A DNA stretch of 64,000 nt from Bradyrhizobium lablabi (GCF_018131005.1 NZ_JAFCJK010000002.1:620001-684000), one strand, 5' to 3'; positions 45,134-53,734 are shown, counted from the first letter of the stretch. Translations and numbers: made by a program. The notes: generated by a model not told the origin, from the letters alone.

Positions 45134-45666
45134 AACTGCTGCGGACCATCGCGCTTGACCCGTCAGACACGTTCGTGTTCGACGTGCCCGCGGAGCCGGG
45201 CGATTGGGCGGTGTCGGGCGCGTTCCGTTTCTGCGATCGAGACCCGGTGAAACTGGGCGGCAAGGACCGCGCCGCCTTCCGCAGCGGCTTTCTCGGCGTA
45301 CAGTCCTGGGGCTGGTCGACCTTGGCGCAGATCGTTCCCGCGACCGAGGACGATCGCCGGACGCTGGTGGAACTCCTCGCGCGGCAACTGGTGGATCGGT
45401 TGGGCGCGCCGGATCCGGAGATCGCGCGTGCCGCGGCGGAGGAGGAGGTCGCTTTTGCGCAGTCGCTCTGTGCCCATCCCGTCAGCACCCTGATTGCCGT
45501 CCATCGCTCGGAGAAGGACGGCGAAGTCCACGAGTCGTTCCGTAGATTGCAACTGCGGGAAGGGCAGCGTCACGGCAAAGCGTTCTCGTTCATGGAGGTG
45601 GACGATGATTCCGAAGCCGACAACGAGCTCAATCTTGCGGATATGAGCAGGGAGCTGCGGCGATGA
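45130..45666 (+). CDS. DUF6505-type protein
   Basis: 178 residues, cytoplasmic. GTG start overlapping the previous stop (GTGA). Segments such as LDPSDTFVFDVPAEPGDWAV and RSGFLGVQSWGWSTL characterise an uncharacterised family that I associate with formate dehydrogenase loci; the DUF number is from memory. An earlier in-frame start at 45097 would overlap the ligase-like gene more deeply and lacks support. Confidence 0.7.
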   Translation: MKLLRTIALDPSDTFVFDVPAEPGDWAVSGAFRFCDRDPVKLGGKDRAAFRSGFLGVQSWGWSTLAQIVPATEDDRRTLVELLARQLVDRLGAPDPEIARAAAEEEVAFAQSLCAHPVSTLIAVHRSEKDGEVHESFRRLQLREGQRHGKAFSFMEVDDDSEADNELNLADMSRELRR

Positions 45667-46670
45667 GGGACTTCTGGATCGCCTGCGGCCACCATCTGTT
45701 GGATCGCCATGCGAACGGCGGGCTCGTCGCGACGGACCAATACCTGAAGGCATATTTCGCGCGCCCCGAGCTGATGCCGCCAGACGACGCCTGCGTGGTC
45801 GAGCGTCGCTTGCATCGGCAATTGCTGGCCGATCCGCGCCTGCCCGTCGCGGCGAGCGAGGTGGCCGCAATCGGCGACGCCGATGCGCGGGAGAATTGGC
45901 AATTCGTGCTGGCATTTCGCGACCTCTTGCTGCGTCATCCGACGCTGGAGGCGGCGTATCTCGCCACGGTTCGTTCGAATTCGATCAATCTCCCGCCGTT
46001 GTTCATCAACCAGCTCGTGCATGTGATTCTCCGCAATGCGCTCGACGGCTGCGAGGATCCGTTTCAGCTGCGCGCTGCCGAGCTGTTCTTCCGCCCGCAG
46101 CGGATACTGCCGCACGAACACGCTCTGCTTCTGGGGGACGAGGAGATCATCGGCGGGAGTAGCCCGACCCCGGTGTTGTCGCTGATGTCCATGCTGGGCG
46201 CCACGACTGATGTTCAAATCGACGTTCTCAGTGAGGAGAACGCCGACAGCTATTGGCAGCGCAGTGATCGGTTCGATATGGGGCTCGACCTGACTGGTGG
46301 CGGGCGGGCGCAGGCTGCGCTGGCAAACGCGATGGGGCGCTGGATTTCGCACCTCCTCGGAATCGATGTCGTGATCGAGCCGCTCACCGAACTGCACAAC
46401 GCAGAGCTCACCTGGTATGTGGGCCTGGATTCCGAGGCGACCCGCATCGGTGACCAGCTCTGGCAGGGCGAATGCCTCGACGACCGCACCGCCGGGCGCG
46501 TCCTGGCGCTGTTTCGGCTCAGCTTTAGAGATCCCAACCTGAACGTTGACGCCGCGGGGCGCACGCCGGCCTATCTGATCCTTGCCATGAATTCCGATCA
46601 GGCCATCCGCATGAAGCCGCAGAACCTGCTGACCGGACTGCCGATCAAGCATTTGGAGGCTGTGCCGTGA
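45663..46670 (+). CDS. DUF6352-type protein
   Basis: 335 residues, soluble and mainly helical, starting MRDFWIACGHHLLDRHANG and containing INLPPLFINQLVHVILRNAL and ENADSYWQRSDRFDMGLDLT. Conserved in formate dehydrogenase loci of alpha- and betaproteobacteria as I recall; no biochemical role known. ATGA overlap (4 nt) with the genes on both sides. Confidence 0.72.
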   Translation: MRDFWIACGHHLLDRHANGGLVATDQYLKAYFARPELMPPDDACVVERRLHRQLLADPRLPVAASEVAAIGDADARENWQFVLAFRDLLLRHPTLEAAYLATVRSNSINLPPLFINQLVHVILRNALDGCEDPFQLRAAELFFRPQRILPHEHALLLGDEEIIGGSSPTPVLSLMSMLGATTDVQIDVLSEENADSYWQRSDRFDMGLDLTGGGRAQAALANAMGRWISHLLGIDVVIEPLTELHNAELTWYVGLDSEATRIGDQLWQGECLDDRTAGRVLALFRLSFRDPNLNVDAAGRTPAYLILAMNSDQAIRMKPQNLLTGLPIKHLEAVP

Positions 46671-47182
46671 GCCCTGTCGCCGAGCCGCTGGTCCGGATCT
46701 CCATCGGCGTCGTGGTCGAGCGACGCAAGGCGGAGTCCTCGTGGATCGATGTCGTCTGGCGTGGCATCGGGGTCTTGCCGGACGAGCCGGAGATGAAGCC
46801 GTGGACGGTGATCCGCGAGCAGGACGGGGCGACGCTGTTTTACGCCGGCAGCGCGACGGTCGATCTCTACCGTTCGGAGACCGAGCGCTACCGCGATAAC
46901 CTCGGCTCCGGTGCACCAAGCATCTGGATCGTGTTGAGCCCCACCGAGGGGACGTGGCCCTACCTCATTTCTGCGGTCACCGCGGATCCCGCGGAAGGAG
47001 AGGCATTCACCGGAGCCAGCGATAATCTGGTTGAAGCCGTGGCGATGCCCGAGATGGTGCGCCAGACGATTGAAGATTTCATCGCCGAGCACCACGTCGA
47101 GACAAAGTTCTTCAAACGCGAGCGGAGCCGCGCTGATCCCGAGGCGCTGGCGCAGCGGCGCCATGAAGGTGGACACGAATGA
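46667..47182 (+). CDS. DUF3305-type protein
   Basis: 171 residues with a GTG start inside the previous stop. ISIGVVVERRKAESSWIDVVW and TRSETERYRDNL-like text (VDLYRSETERYRDNL) are typical of DUF3305, a family found beside DUF3306 and formate dehydrogenase. Tail segment HVETKFFKRERSRAD is basic. Function unknown. Confidence 0.78.
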   Translation: MSPVAEPLVRISIGVVVERRKAESSWIDVVWRGIGVLPDEPEMKPWTVIREQDGATLFYAGSATVDLYRSETERYRDNLGSGAPSIWIVLSPTEGTWPYLISAVTADPAEGEAFTGASDNLVEAVAMPEMVRQTIEDFIAEHHVETKFFKRERSRADPEALAQRRHEGGHE

Positions 47183-47835
47183 GTGAACAGGACTTTCTCG
47201 CGCGCTGGTCGCGGCGCAAGCAGGCCGCGAAAGGCGGCCACGCAGAAGCGAGACCAGATGAGCCGATCGAAGCGAATGAGACAGCGCCGTCTGACGGCAC
47301 TGCGACAGAACAACATCCTTCCGAGGTGGATCTCTCGAACCTGCCGCCGCTCGAATCCATTGATGCCGCGACCGACGTCACGGCGTTCCTGCGTAGGGGC
47401 ATTCCGCAGGAGTTGAGCCGCGCGGCGCTTCGTCGGGCCTGGAGCGCCGATCCTGCCATCCGCGATTTCGTCGGACTGGCGGAGAATGCCTGGGACTTCA
47501 ACGATCCGAACGCCATTCCTGGCTTCGGGCCGCTGGACTATTCGGCCGAGCAGGTCGACGCACTCGTCCGCCGTGTCCTCGGCGATGTCGTGCAGGCCGT
47601 CGAGAATGCTGCCAACCCGTCCTCGGCGACTGGCGAAGATGCCGCGCGATCGACCCCTGTCCAGGCCGATCCGGTGCAAGCATTTGACCCGGTGCAGGCC
47701 GTTGCTGACATTCAAACGCCGGACGAAGTTGCGTCCGCGGAACTGCCGTCGTGCTCTGCTGCACCGCAACCGCCGGTCGCTAGCGAGGAGATTCCCGTTC
47801 GGCGCCGCACACATGGCGGCGCACTGCCTCGCTAG
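47179..47835 (+). CDS. DUF3306-type protein
   Basis: 218 residues. The N-terminus MSEQDFLARWSRRKQAAK and the central ELSRAALRRAWSADPAIRDFVGLAENAWDF mark DUF3306; the ends are low-complexity and acidic or Gln/Ala/Pro-rich. Last of the five genes joined by 4-nt overlaps; followed by the operator-like palindromes at 47848. Confidence 0.78.
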   Translation: MSEQDFLARWSRRKQAAKGGHAEARPDEPIEANETAPSDGTATEQHPSEVDLSNLPPLESIDAATDVTAFLRRGIPQELSRAALRRAWSADPAIRDFVGLAENAWDFNDPNAIPGFGPLDYSAEQVDALVRRVLGDVVQAVENAANPSSATGEDAARSTPVQADPVQAFDPVQAVADIQTPDEVASAELPSCSAAPQPPVASEEIPVRRRTHGGALPR

Positions 47836-47847
47836 GCTGCGACCAAA

Positions 47848-47903
47848 TGCTATAGCCTTATGCTATAGCATCAATTGACCGGTCCCCGGCGCGCGCCTAG
47901 TCT
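47848..47903 (+). promoter_or_regulatory. Palindromic operator-like repeats and promoter before the HTH-TorD gene
   Basis: Two copies of a palindromic unit, TGCTATAGC at 47848 and the perfect 10-bp TGCTATAGCA at 47861-47870, have starts 13 nt apart. TTGACC (47875-47880) and TAGTCT (47898-47903) with a 17-nt spacer form a plausible promoter directly downstream, 54 nt before the GTG start at 47958. A site for the HTH domain encoded by that gene is inferred. Confidence 0.5.
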
Positions 47904-47957
47904 CTGTTAAGCAAACGTAATCAAGCGCTTGGCTTGGCCCTTGGATGGGAGGGTGGC

Positions 47958-48737
47958 GTGCGCGAAGCGGGTCTTGAACGCGCGATCGAAGCGGCGGGCG
48001 GCATTGCTCAGCTTGCCCGAAAGATCGGTATTGCCCAACCCTCGGTGTCAAATTGGAACCGGGTGCCCGCCCAGCGTGTGATTGCTGTCGAGGCCGCGAC
48101 GGGAGTGCCGCGGAAGGTCCTTCGTCCCGATCTCTATAGCGAGCTTGCCGTCTCGGACGGCATCCTTGACCCCATCGACGCCGGGCGCGCACAGGAATAT
48201 GCGCTGCTCGCGACCCTGCTCTCGTCCGCGCCATCGCATGCCCTGCTTGAGCAGATCACGCAACTGAACGGCGATGCGACGCCGCTCGGATGCGCCCACG
48301 CAGCTCTGGCGGAAGCCGCTGCGACCGCGGTCCCGACCGATGTTGAGCGCGAATATTTCGATCTGTTCGTTGGCCTCGGGCGCGGAGAGTTATTGCCTTA
48401 CGCGTCCTACTATCTGACCGGCTTCCTCAATGAACGTCCATTGTCGCGGCTCCGCAACGATCTGGCCGCGCTCGGCATCGAGCGGACAGAGCACAATTTG
48501 GAGCCCGAGGATCACGCGGCGACACTCTGCGAGATCATGGCGGGCCTGGTGGCGGGACGTTATCCGGCATCGCCGGAGACGCAGCGCGTCTTCTTCGAGA
48601 AGCATGTCGCCCGCTGGATGGGCCGCCTGTTCGCCGACCTCGAGAAAGCGGAGAACGCCGGATTCTACCGCCCGGTCGGAACGCTTGGACGCGTTTTTTT
48701 GGAAATTGAAGCAGAGGCTTTCAAGTTCGCCAACTGA
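47958..48737 (+). CDS. HTH-TorD fusion: Cro/YdaS-like DNA-binding domain plus molybdoenzyme chaperone
   Basis: 259 residues. Residues about 14-55 form a Cro/YdaS-type helix-turn-helix (GIAQLARKIGIAQPSVSNWN and VPAQRVIAVEAATGVPRKVL); residues 70-259 are a TorD-family chaperone (YFDLFVGLGRGELLPYASYYLTGF, EPEDHAATLCEIMAGL), which binds the TAT signal and assists molybdenum cofactor loading. GTG start with GGGAGGG upstream. Placed before the FDH genes, it probably serves the catalytic subunit and may sense apo-enzyme to control transcription; the latter is inference. Confidence 0.85.
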   Translation: MREAGLERAIEAAGGIAQLARKIGIAQPSVSNWNRVPAQRVIAVEAATGVPRKVLRPDLYSELAVSDGILDPIDAGRAQEYALLATLLSSAPSHALLEQITQLNGDATPLGCAHAALAEAAATAVPTDVEREYFDLFVGLGRGELLPYASYYLTGFLNERPLSRLRNDLAALGIERTEHNLEPEDHAATLCEIMAGLVAGRYPASPETQRVFFEKHVARWMGRLFADLEKAENAGFYRPVGTLGRVFLEIEAEAFKFAN

Positions 48738-48765
48738 CCGGCGCCACCGGTCCAGGAGAGATGCG

Positions 48766-48975
48766 ATGAAGGATGAGAAGAAAACGACGGTGGGTCGGCG
48801 CGACTTCCTTCGTAAGGTCGGCATCGGCACGGTCGGTGCGGGCGCGACACTTGCAACACCTTTGATCACGCCAGCGCAGGCCGACAGCGAAACCGAGACT
48901 GAGAAGCGCAAGGCGCGCTACAGGGTAACCGATGACGTGAAAGCATTTTATCGCGTCAATCGTTATCCGACTTGA
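48766..48975 (+). CDS. Formate dehydrogenase-region TAT-signal small protein
   Basis: 69 residues: a full twin-arginine signal (GRRDFLRKVGIGTVGAGATLATPL) but only about 28 mature residues (DSETETEKRKARYRVTDDVKAFYRVNRYPT). The size and position just before the catalytic gene match the formate dehydrogenase-region TAT-target family. It may be a tiny subunit or a TAT escort. GGAG lies 8 nt before the ATG; the next ribosome site overlaps its stop. Confidence 0.85.
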   Translation: MKDEKKTTVGRRDFLRKVGIGTVGAGATLATPLITPAQADSETETEKRKARYRVTDDVKAFYRVNRYPT

Positions 48976-48986
48976 AGGAGGCGGCC

Positions 48987-51935
48987 GTGTTGATCAGGAG
49001 AACACAACAGCGTTCCGACTCCGCTTCACGCGGATCAATCGCGACAGGCTTGTCCGGGCAGAACGGCGGCGTTGATCGCCGCACGTTCCTGCGTCGCTCC
49101 GGCCTTGCCGGCGGCGCGCTTGCCGCACTTGGTACGCTACCGCTTGGAGGCGTCCGCAAGGCCGAGGCCGCCGCTGCGGGCCCGCTCACGGCGGGCGCGA
49201 CGCCCCGCAAGAGCATCTGCACGCATTGCTCGGTCGGATGCACGGTGACGGCCGAGGTGCTGAACGGCGTATGGATCGGACAGGAGCCGAGCTGGGATTC
49301 CCCGATCAACCGCGGTTCGCATTGCGCCAAGGGCGCTTCCGTGCGCGAGCTCGTGCACAGCGAGCGGCGGCTGCGCTATCCGATGAAGTTCGTGAACGGG
49401 CAATGGACTCGCGTCTCCTGGGAGACCGCGATCAACGAGATCGGCGACAAGCTGTTGGAGATTCGCGAGAAGTCGGGCCCCGATTCGGTCTATTGGCTCG
49501 GGTCGGCCAAGATGACCAATGAAGGCGCGTATCTGTTCCGCAAGCTCGGCGCGTTCTGGGGCACCAACAACACCGACCACCAGGCGCGCATCTGCCATTC
49601 GACGACCGTTACCGGCGTGGCCAACACCTGGGGCTACGGCGCGATGACCAACAGCTACAACGATATCCGCAATGCCAAGACCCAAATGATCATGGGCGGC
49701 AATCCGGCCGAGGCGCACCCGGTCTCGCTGCAGCATCTGCTCGAGGGCAAGGAGCTGCAAAAGGCCAACTTCATCGTCATCGACCCGCGCCTGACGCGAA
49801 CCGCGGCGCACGCGACTGATTATGTCCGCATGCGGCCGGGCACCGACATCCCGGTGCTCTACGGCATCATGTGGCACATCCTCCAGAACGGCTGGGAAGA
49901 CAAGGAGTTCATCAGGCAGCGCGTCTACGGCTTCGACGACCTTCGCAAGGAGGTCGATAAATGGAATCCGGAAGAGGTCGAGCGCGTCAGCGGCGTTCCG
50001 GGCGAGCAGCTCAAGCGCGTCGCCAAGATGTTTGCCACGGAAAAGCCGTCGACCCTGATCTGGGCCATGGGCCAGACCCAGAAGACAGTCGGCACCGCCA
50101 ATGTGCGGGCGAGTTGCATTCTGCTTCTGATGACCGGAAATGTCGGCGGTCCAGGCATGGGCGCCAACATTTTCCGCGGCCATGACAATGTGCAAGGCGC
50201 GACCGATGTCGGGCTCGATATCGTGACGCTGCCGTTCTACTACGGCCTCGCGGAGGGTGCCTGGAAGCACTGGTCGCGGGTTTGGGAGGTGGACTACGAG
50301 TTCCTGAAGTCGCGCTTCGACTCCAAGCAGATCATGGAAGCCCCGGGCATTCCGCTCACGCGCTGGTTCGAGGCGGTCACATTGCCGAAAGATCAGGTGG
50401 CGCAGAAAGACAATGTGCGGGCGGTGTTCGTGCAGGGGCACGCCTCCAACAGTATCACTCGCATTCCCGAATCCCTGAATGGCCTGAAGGCGCTCGACCT
50501 GCTCGTCATCGCCGACCCGCATCCGACCACCTGGGCCTCGCTCGCCGTGGAGGCCGGGCGCAAGGACGGTCTGTACATTCTCCCCGTGGCCACCCAGTTC
50601 GAGTGCAAAGGGTCCCGCGTCGCCTCGAACCGCTCGCTGCAGTGGGGCGAACAGATCGTCAAGCCGATCTTTGAATCCAAGGATGACCTCGAGATCATCT
50701 ATCTGATGGCGAACAAGTTCGGCTTCGCCGACAAGATGTTCAAGAACATCAAGGTCGAGAACAATCTACCCGAAGCGGAGGACACCCTGCGCGAGATGAA
50801 TCGCGGCAGTTGGTCGACCGGATATTGCGGGCAATCGCCCGAGCGTCTCAAGGCGCACATGAAGAACCAGGCGAAGTTCGACATGCTGACGATGCGGGCG
50901 CCGAAGAGCGATCCGGAAGTCGGCGGCGACTATTACGGGCTGCCCTGGCCCTGCTGGGGCTCGCCCGAGGTGCGGCACCCCGGCACGCCGTTGCTCTACA
51001 ACACGAATCTCGCCGTAATGGATGGCGGTGGCACGTTCCGGCCACGCTTCGGCATCGAGCGCGAGGAGAAACTTCCGGACGGCACGACTCGCAAGGTCAG
51101 CTTGCTCGCCGACGGATCCTATTCCAAGGATTCGGACATCAAGGACGGTTATCCGGAGTTCACACTGGCGAGCCTGAAGAAACTCGGCTGGGACAAGGAT
51201 TTGACCGAAGCGGAGATGGCTGCGATCAACAAGATCAATCCGGCCACTCCCGACGCTGTGTCGTGGTCGCTCGACCTTTCGGGCGGCATCCAGCGCGTCG
51301 CACTGATGCATGGCTGCGTGCCTTACGGCAACGGCAAGGCGCGCATGAACGCCTTCGGCTTGCCGGATCCCATTCCGGTTCATCGCGAGCCGATCTACAC
51401 ACCGCGCGTCGATCTGGTCGCCAAGTATCCGACCTTGCCCGATGCAAAGCAGTTCCGCGTGCCCAATATCGGGTTCTCCGTGCAGAAGGCCGCGATAGAG
51501 AAGGGGATCGCCAGGCAATTTCCGCTGGTTCTCTCGTCCGGCCGCTTGGTCGAGTATGAGGGTGGCGGTGAAGAGACGCGGACCAACCCGTGGCTCGCTG
51601 AACTCCAGCAGGACATGTTCATCGAGATCAATCCCGCCGACGCAGCCGATCGCGGCATCAAGGACGGCGGCTGGGTCTGGGTCACGGGTGCGGAGAACAA
51701 TTCCCGAGCCAGGATGAAGGCGCTCGTCACCGAACGCGTCGGCAAGGGCGTCGCCTGGATGCCCTTCCACTTCGGCGGCTGGCTCGGCGGCAAGGATCTT
51801 CGTGGCAACTACCCGAAGGGCACAGATCCGATCGTGCTCGGCGAAAGCGCGAACACGATCACGACCTACGGATATGATCCTGCGACGAACATGCAGGAGA
51901 CCAAGGTTACTCTCTGCCAGATCGCGGCGGCATAA
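48987..51935 (+). CDS. Formate dehydrogenase catalytic subunit (Mo/W-bis-MGD, Cys type)
   Basis: About 982 residues. Periplasmic molybdopterin oxidoreductase oxidising formate. TAT motif R31-R32-TFLRR; [4Fe-4S] ligands C78, C81, C85 and C113; the metal ligand is C203 in ARICHSTTVTG, the position of selenocysteine in E. coli FdnG. C-terminal MGD-binding domain ends near TVTLCQIAAA. The GTG at 48987 is preferred, with AAGGAGG 5 nt upstream; a TTG at 48972 would sit inside that site. First of three structural genes. Confidence 0.93.
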   Translation: MLIRRTQQRSDSASRGSIATGLSGQNGGVDRRTFLRRSGLAGGALAALGTLPLGGVRKAEAAAAGPLTAGATPRKSICTHCSVGCTVTAEVLNGVWIGQEPSWDSPINRGSHCAKGASVRELVHSERRLRYPMKFVNGQWTRVSWETAINEIGDKLLEIREKSGPDSVYWLGSAKMTNEGAYLFRKLGAFWGTNNTDHQARICHSTTVTGVANTWGYGAMTNSYNDIRNAKTQMIMGGNPAEAHPVSLQHLLEGKELQKANFIVIDPRLTRTAAHATDYVRMRPGTDIPVLYGIMWHILQNGWEDKEFIRQRVYGFDDLRKEVDKWNPEEVERVSGVPGEQLKRVAKMFATEKPSTLIWAMGQTQKTVGTANVRASCILLLMTGNVGGPGMGANIFRGHDNVQGATDVGLDIVTLPFYYGLAEGAWKHWSRVWEVDYEFLKSRFDSKQIMEAPGIPLTRWFEAVTLPKDQVAQKDNVRAVFVQGHASNSITRIPESLNGLKALDLLVIADPHPTTWASLAVEAGRKDGLYILPVATQFECKGSRVASNRSLQWGEQIVKPIFESKDDLEIIYLMANKFGFADKMFKNIKVENNLPEAEDTLREMNRGSWSTGYCGQSPERLKAHMKNQAKFDMLTMRAPKSDPEVGGDYYGLPWPCWGSPEVRHPGTPLLYNTNLAVMDGGGTFRPRFGIEREEKLPDGTTRKVSLLADGSYSKDSDIKDGYPEFTLASLKKLGWDKDLTEAEMAAINKINPATPDAVSWSLDLSGGIQRVALMHGCVPYGNGKARMNAFGLPDPIPVHREPIYTPRVDLVAKYPTLPDAKQFRVPNIGFSVQKAAIEKGIARQFPLVLSSGRLVEYEGGGEETRTNPWLAELQQDMFIEINPADAADRGIKDGGWVWVTGAENNSRARMKALVTERVGKGVAWMPFHFGGWLGGKDLRGNYPKGTDPIVLGESANTITTYGYDPATNMQETKVTLCQIAAA

Positions 51936-51947
51936 GGAGCAACGACC

Positions 51948-52544
51948 ATGGCCCGGATGAAATTTCTCTGTGACGCCGACCGTTGCATCGAGTGCAATGC
52001 CTGCGTGACCGCCTGCAAGAACGAGCACGAGGTGCCGTGGGGCATCAACCGGCGCCGCGTCGTGACCATCAACGACGGTAAGCCGGGCGAGCGGTCGATC
52101 TCCATGGCGTGCATGCACTGCACCGACGCGCCCTGCGCGGCGGTCTGCCCGGTGAACTGCTTCTACACAACCCTCGACGGCGTCGTGCTTCACTCCAAAG
52201 ACCTGTGCATCGGCTGCGGCTATTGCTTCTACGCCTGTCCGTTCGGCGCTCCGCAATATCCGAAGGTCGGCAACTTCGGCTCGCGCGGCAAGATGGACAA
52301 ATGCACGTTCTGCGCGGGCGGTCCGGAGGCTGACGGCAGCAAGGAGGAGTACGAGAAATATGGTGCGAACCGTCTTGCCGAGGGTAAGCTGCCGCTTTGC
52401 GCCGAGATGTGCTCGACCAAGTCGCTACTTGCCGGCGACGGCGAAATTATCGCCCAGATCTACAGGGAACGCGTGATGAAGCGCGGCTACGGCTCGGGCG
52501 CCTGGGGCTGGAAGACCGCCTATCGCGAGACGATCGAGTCCTGA
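51948..52544 (+). CDS. Formate dehydrogenase iron-sulfur (beta) subunit
   Basis: 198 residues with four cysteine groups for four [4Fe-4S] clusters: CIECNACVTACKNEHEVPW, CMHCTDAPCAAVCPVNCF, CIGCGYCFYACPFGAPQ and the pair CTFC plus CAEMC. No signal peptide, so presumably exported with the alpha subunit by the TAT system. 12 nt after the catalytic gene, with AAGGAG upstream. It passes electrons to the cytochrome b subunit. Confidence 0.93.
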   Translation: MARMKFLCDADRCIECNACVTACKNEHEVPWGINRRRVVTINDGKPGERSISMACMHCTDAPCAAVCPVNCFYTTLDGVVLHSKDLCIGCGYCFYACPFGAPQYPKVGNFGSRGKMDKCTFCAGGPEADGSKEEYEKYGANRLAEGKLPLCAEMCSTKSLLAGDGEIIAQIYRERVMKRGYGSGAWGWKTAYRETIES

Positions 52545-52584
52545 CGACGACATGGCGCGGCCGCCTCGATATCGGGAGGAGTTT

Positions 52585-53586
52585 ATGGCGTCTCTTGCGA
52601 AATACGTCCGTCTCGCGCTCGGCGCGTGGACCTTGTTGTTGTTTGTCAGCGCGGCAATGCCGACGGCCGCCCAGCAGGTCAACCCGACCGCGAGCTCGGT
52701 GAAAGAGCAGCAGCTTCTGCAGGAACTCAACCGGATCCAGGGACGCGTCAGCATTCCCGATCAGCGGTCCGGCGTGTTGGAGCAGCCGGCAGGGCGCGAG
52801 TGGCGGGAATTCCGCAACGTCACCCTGCGCTGGGTCGGCGGAATCGCCATCCTCGGCATGCTCATCGCGCTCGTCGCCTTCTATCTCATCCACGGCATGG
52901 TCCGCATCCAGAGCGGCAGATCGGGGCGGACGATCGTGCGCTTTAGCGCGTTCGAGCGCTTCGTGCACTGGATGACGGCAACCTGCTTTATCGTCCTGGC
53001 CATTTCCGGGCTGAACATCACTTTCGGTCGCCCGCTGCTGTTGCCGTTGATCGGCCACGAAGCATTTTCCGAATGGTCGCAATGGGCAAAGTACGCGCAC
53101 AATTATCTGAGCTTCCCGTTCACCATCGGAGTCGTGTTGATCTCCTTGATGTGGCTCCGGGGTAACATCCCGAATAGGGCCGATGTCGAGTGGATCAAGC
53201 GCGGTGGCGGCATCGTGGGGCATGATCATCCACCGGCCAGTCGCTTCAACGCCGGCCAGAAAGCGATCTACTGGATCGTCGTCATTGGCGGCGCTGCCGT
53301 TGCGATCACCGGATATGCGCTGATGTTCCCATTCTACTTGTCCGGCATCGAAGGAATGCAGATCGCCCAGATCGTTCACTCGATTGTGGCGGTGCTGTTC
53401 GTCGCGGTGATGCTGGCCCACATCTACATCGGCACGATTGGAATGCAGGGCGCCTTCGAGGCGATGGGCAGCGGCACCGTGGACGTCAACTGGGCGAAGG
53501 AGCACCACAGCCTCTGGCTCGCGGAGGAAGAAGCGCGCGCCGCCAATGCCGGACGCTCCAATCCGACCGCAACCGCGGCGGAGTAA
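52585..53586 (+). CDS. Formate dehydrogenase cytochrome b (gamma) subunit
   Basis: 333 residues. N-terminal signal-like segment (LALGAWTLLLFVSAAMPTAAQQ), a hydrophobic helix near 90-110, and a four-helix cytochrome b core beginning FERFVHWMTATCFIVLAISGL, with haem-ligand His candidates in RFVHWM, YAHNYLSF and IVHSIVA. It anchors the enzyme and passes electrons to quinone. The ATG at 52585 is chosen for its GGAGGAG; the earlier in-frame ATG at 52552 has none. Polar C-terminal tail is Ala/Thr-rich. Confidence 0.92.
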   Translation: MASLAKYVRLALGAWTLLLFVSAAMPTAAQQVNPTASSVKEQQLLQELNRIQGRVSIPDQRSGVLEQPAGREWREFRNVTLRWVGGIAILGMLIALVAFYLIHGMVRIQSGRSGRTIVRFSAFERFVHWMTATCFIVLAISGLNITFGRPLLLPLIGHEAFSEWSQWAKYAHNYLSFPFTIGVVLISLMWLRGNIPNRADVEWIKRGGGIVGHDHPPASRFNAGQKAIYWIVVIGGAAVAITGYALMFPFYLSGIEGMQIAQIVHSIVAVLFVAVMLAHIYIGTIGMQGAFEAMGSGTVDVNWAKEHHSLWLAEEEARAANAGRSNPTATAAE

Positions 53587-53611
53587 GGCCAACGCAGTGC
53601 GCCGCGGTCCG

Positions 53612-53734
53612 CTAGAGTCGGACGGCCGTCGTAGCAAAGGCTTCCGAGACCGGCTCTTGCACCTGGCTAAGAGCCGCCGCGCCGACTCCCGCCATGATGA
53701 TGGCGGCCACGCAGGCGAGCATGAAGGGTCTCAT
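53612..53734 (-). CDS. 40-residue membrane or secreted micro-protein
   Basis: 40 codons (MRPFMLACVAAIIMAGVGAA, then ALSQVQEPVSEAFATTAVRL). One N-terminal hydrophobic helix and a short polar tail; AGGAGA lies 6 nt before the ATG. The pattern FMLACVAAI...QEPV..AF..TAVRL is one I recall in many short Bradyrhizobium proteins. Convergent with the formate dehydrogenase gamma gene, 25 nt away. Function unknown. Confidence 0.6.
   Translation of the reverse strand: MRPFMLACVAAIIMAGVGAAALSQVQEPVSEAFATTAVRL

Noticed and set aside
45570..46919. 449-codon frame antisense to the DUF6352 gene
   Set aside because: The plus-strand genes are chained by 4-nt overlaps and have protein-like composition; the antisense frame does not.
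49590..49600. Selenocysteine codon in formate dehydrogenase
   Set aside because: The codon at the metal-ligand position is TGC (Cys), not TGA, and the frame has no internal stop.
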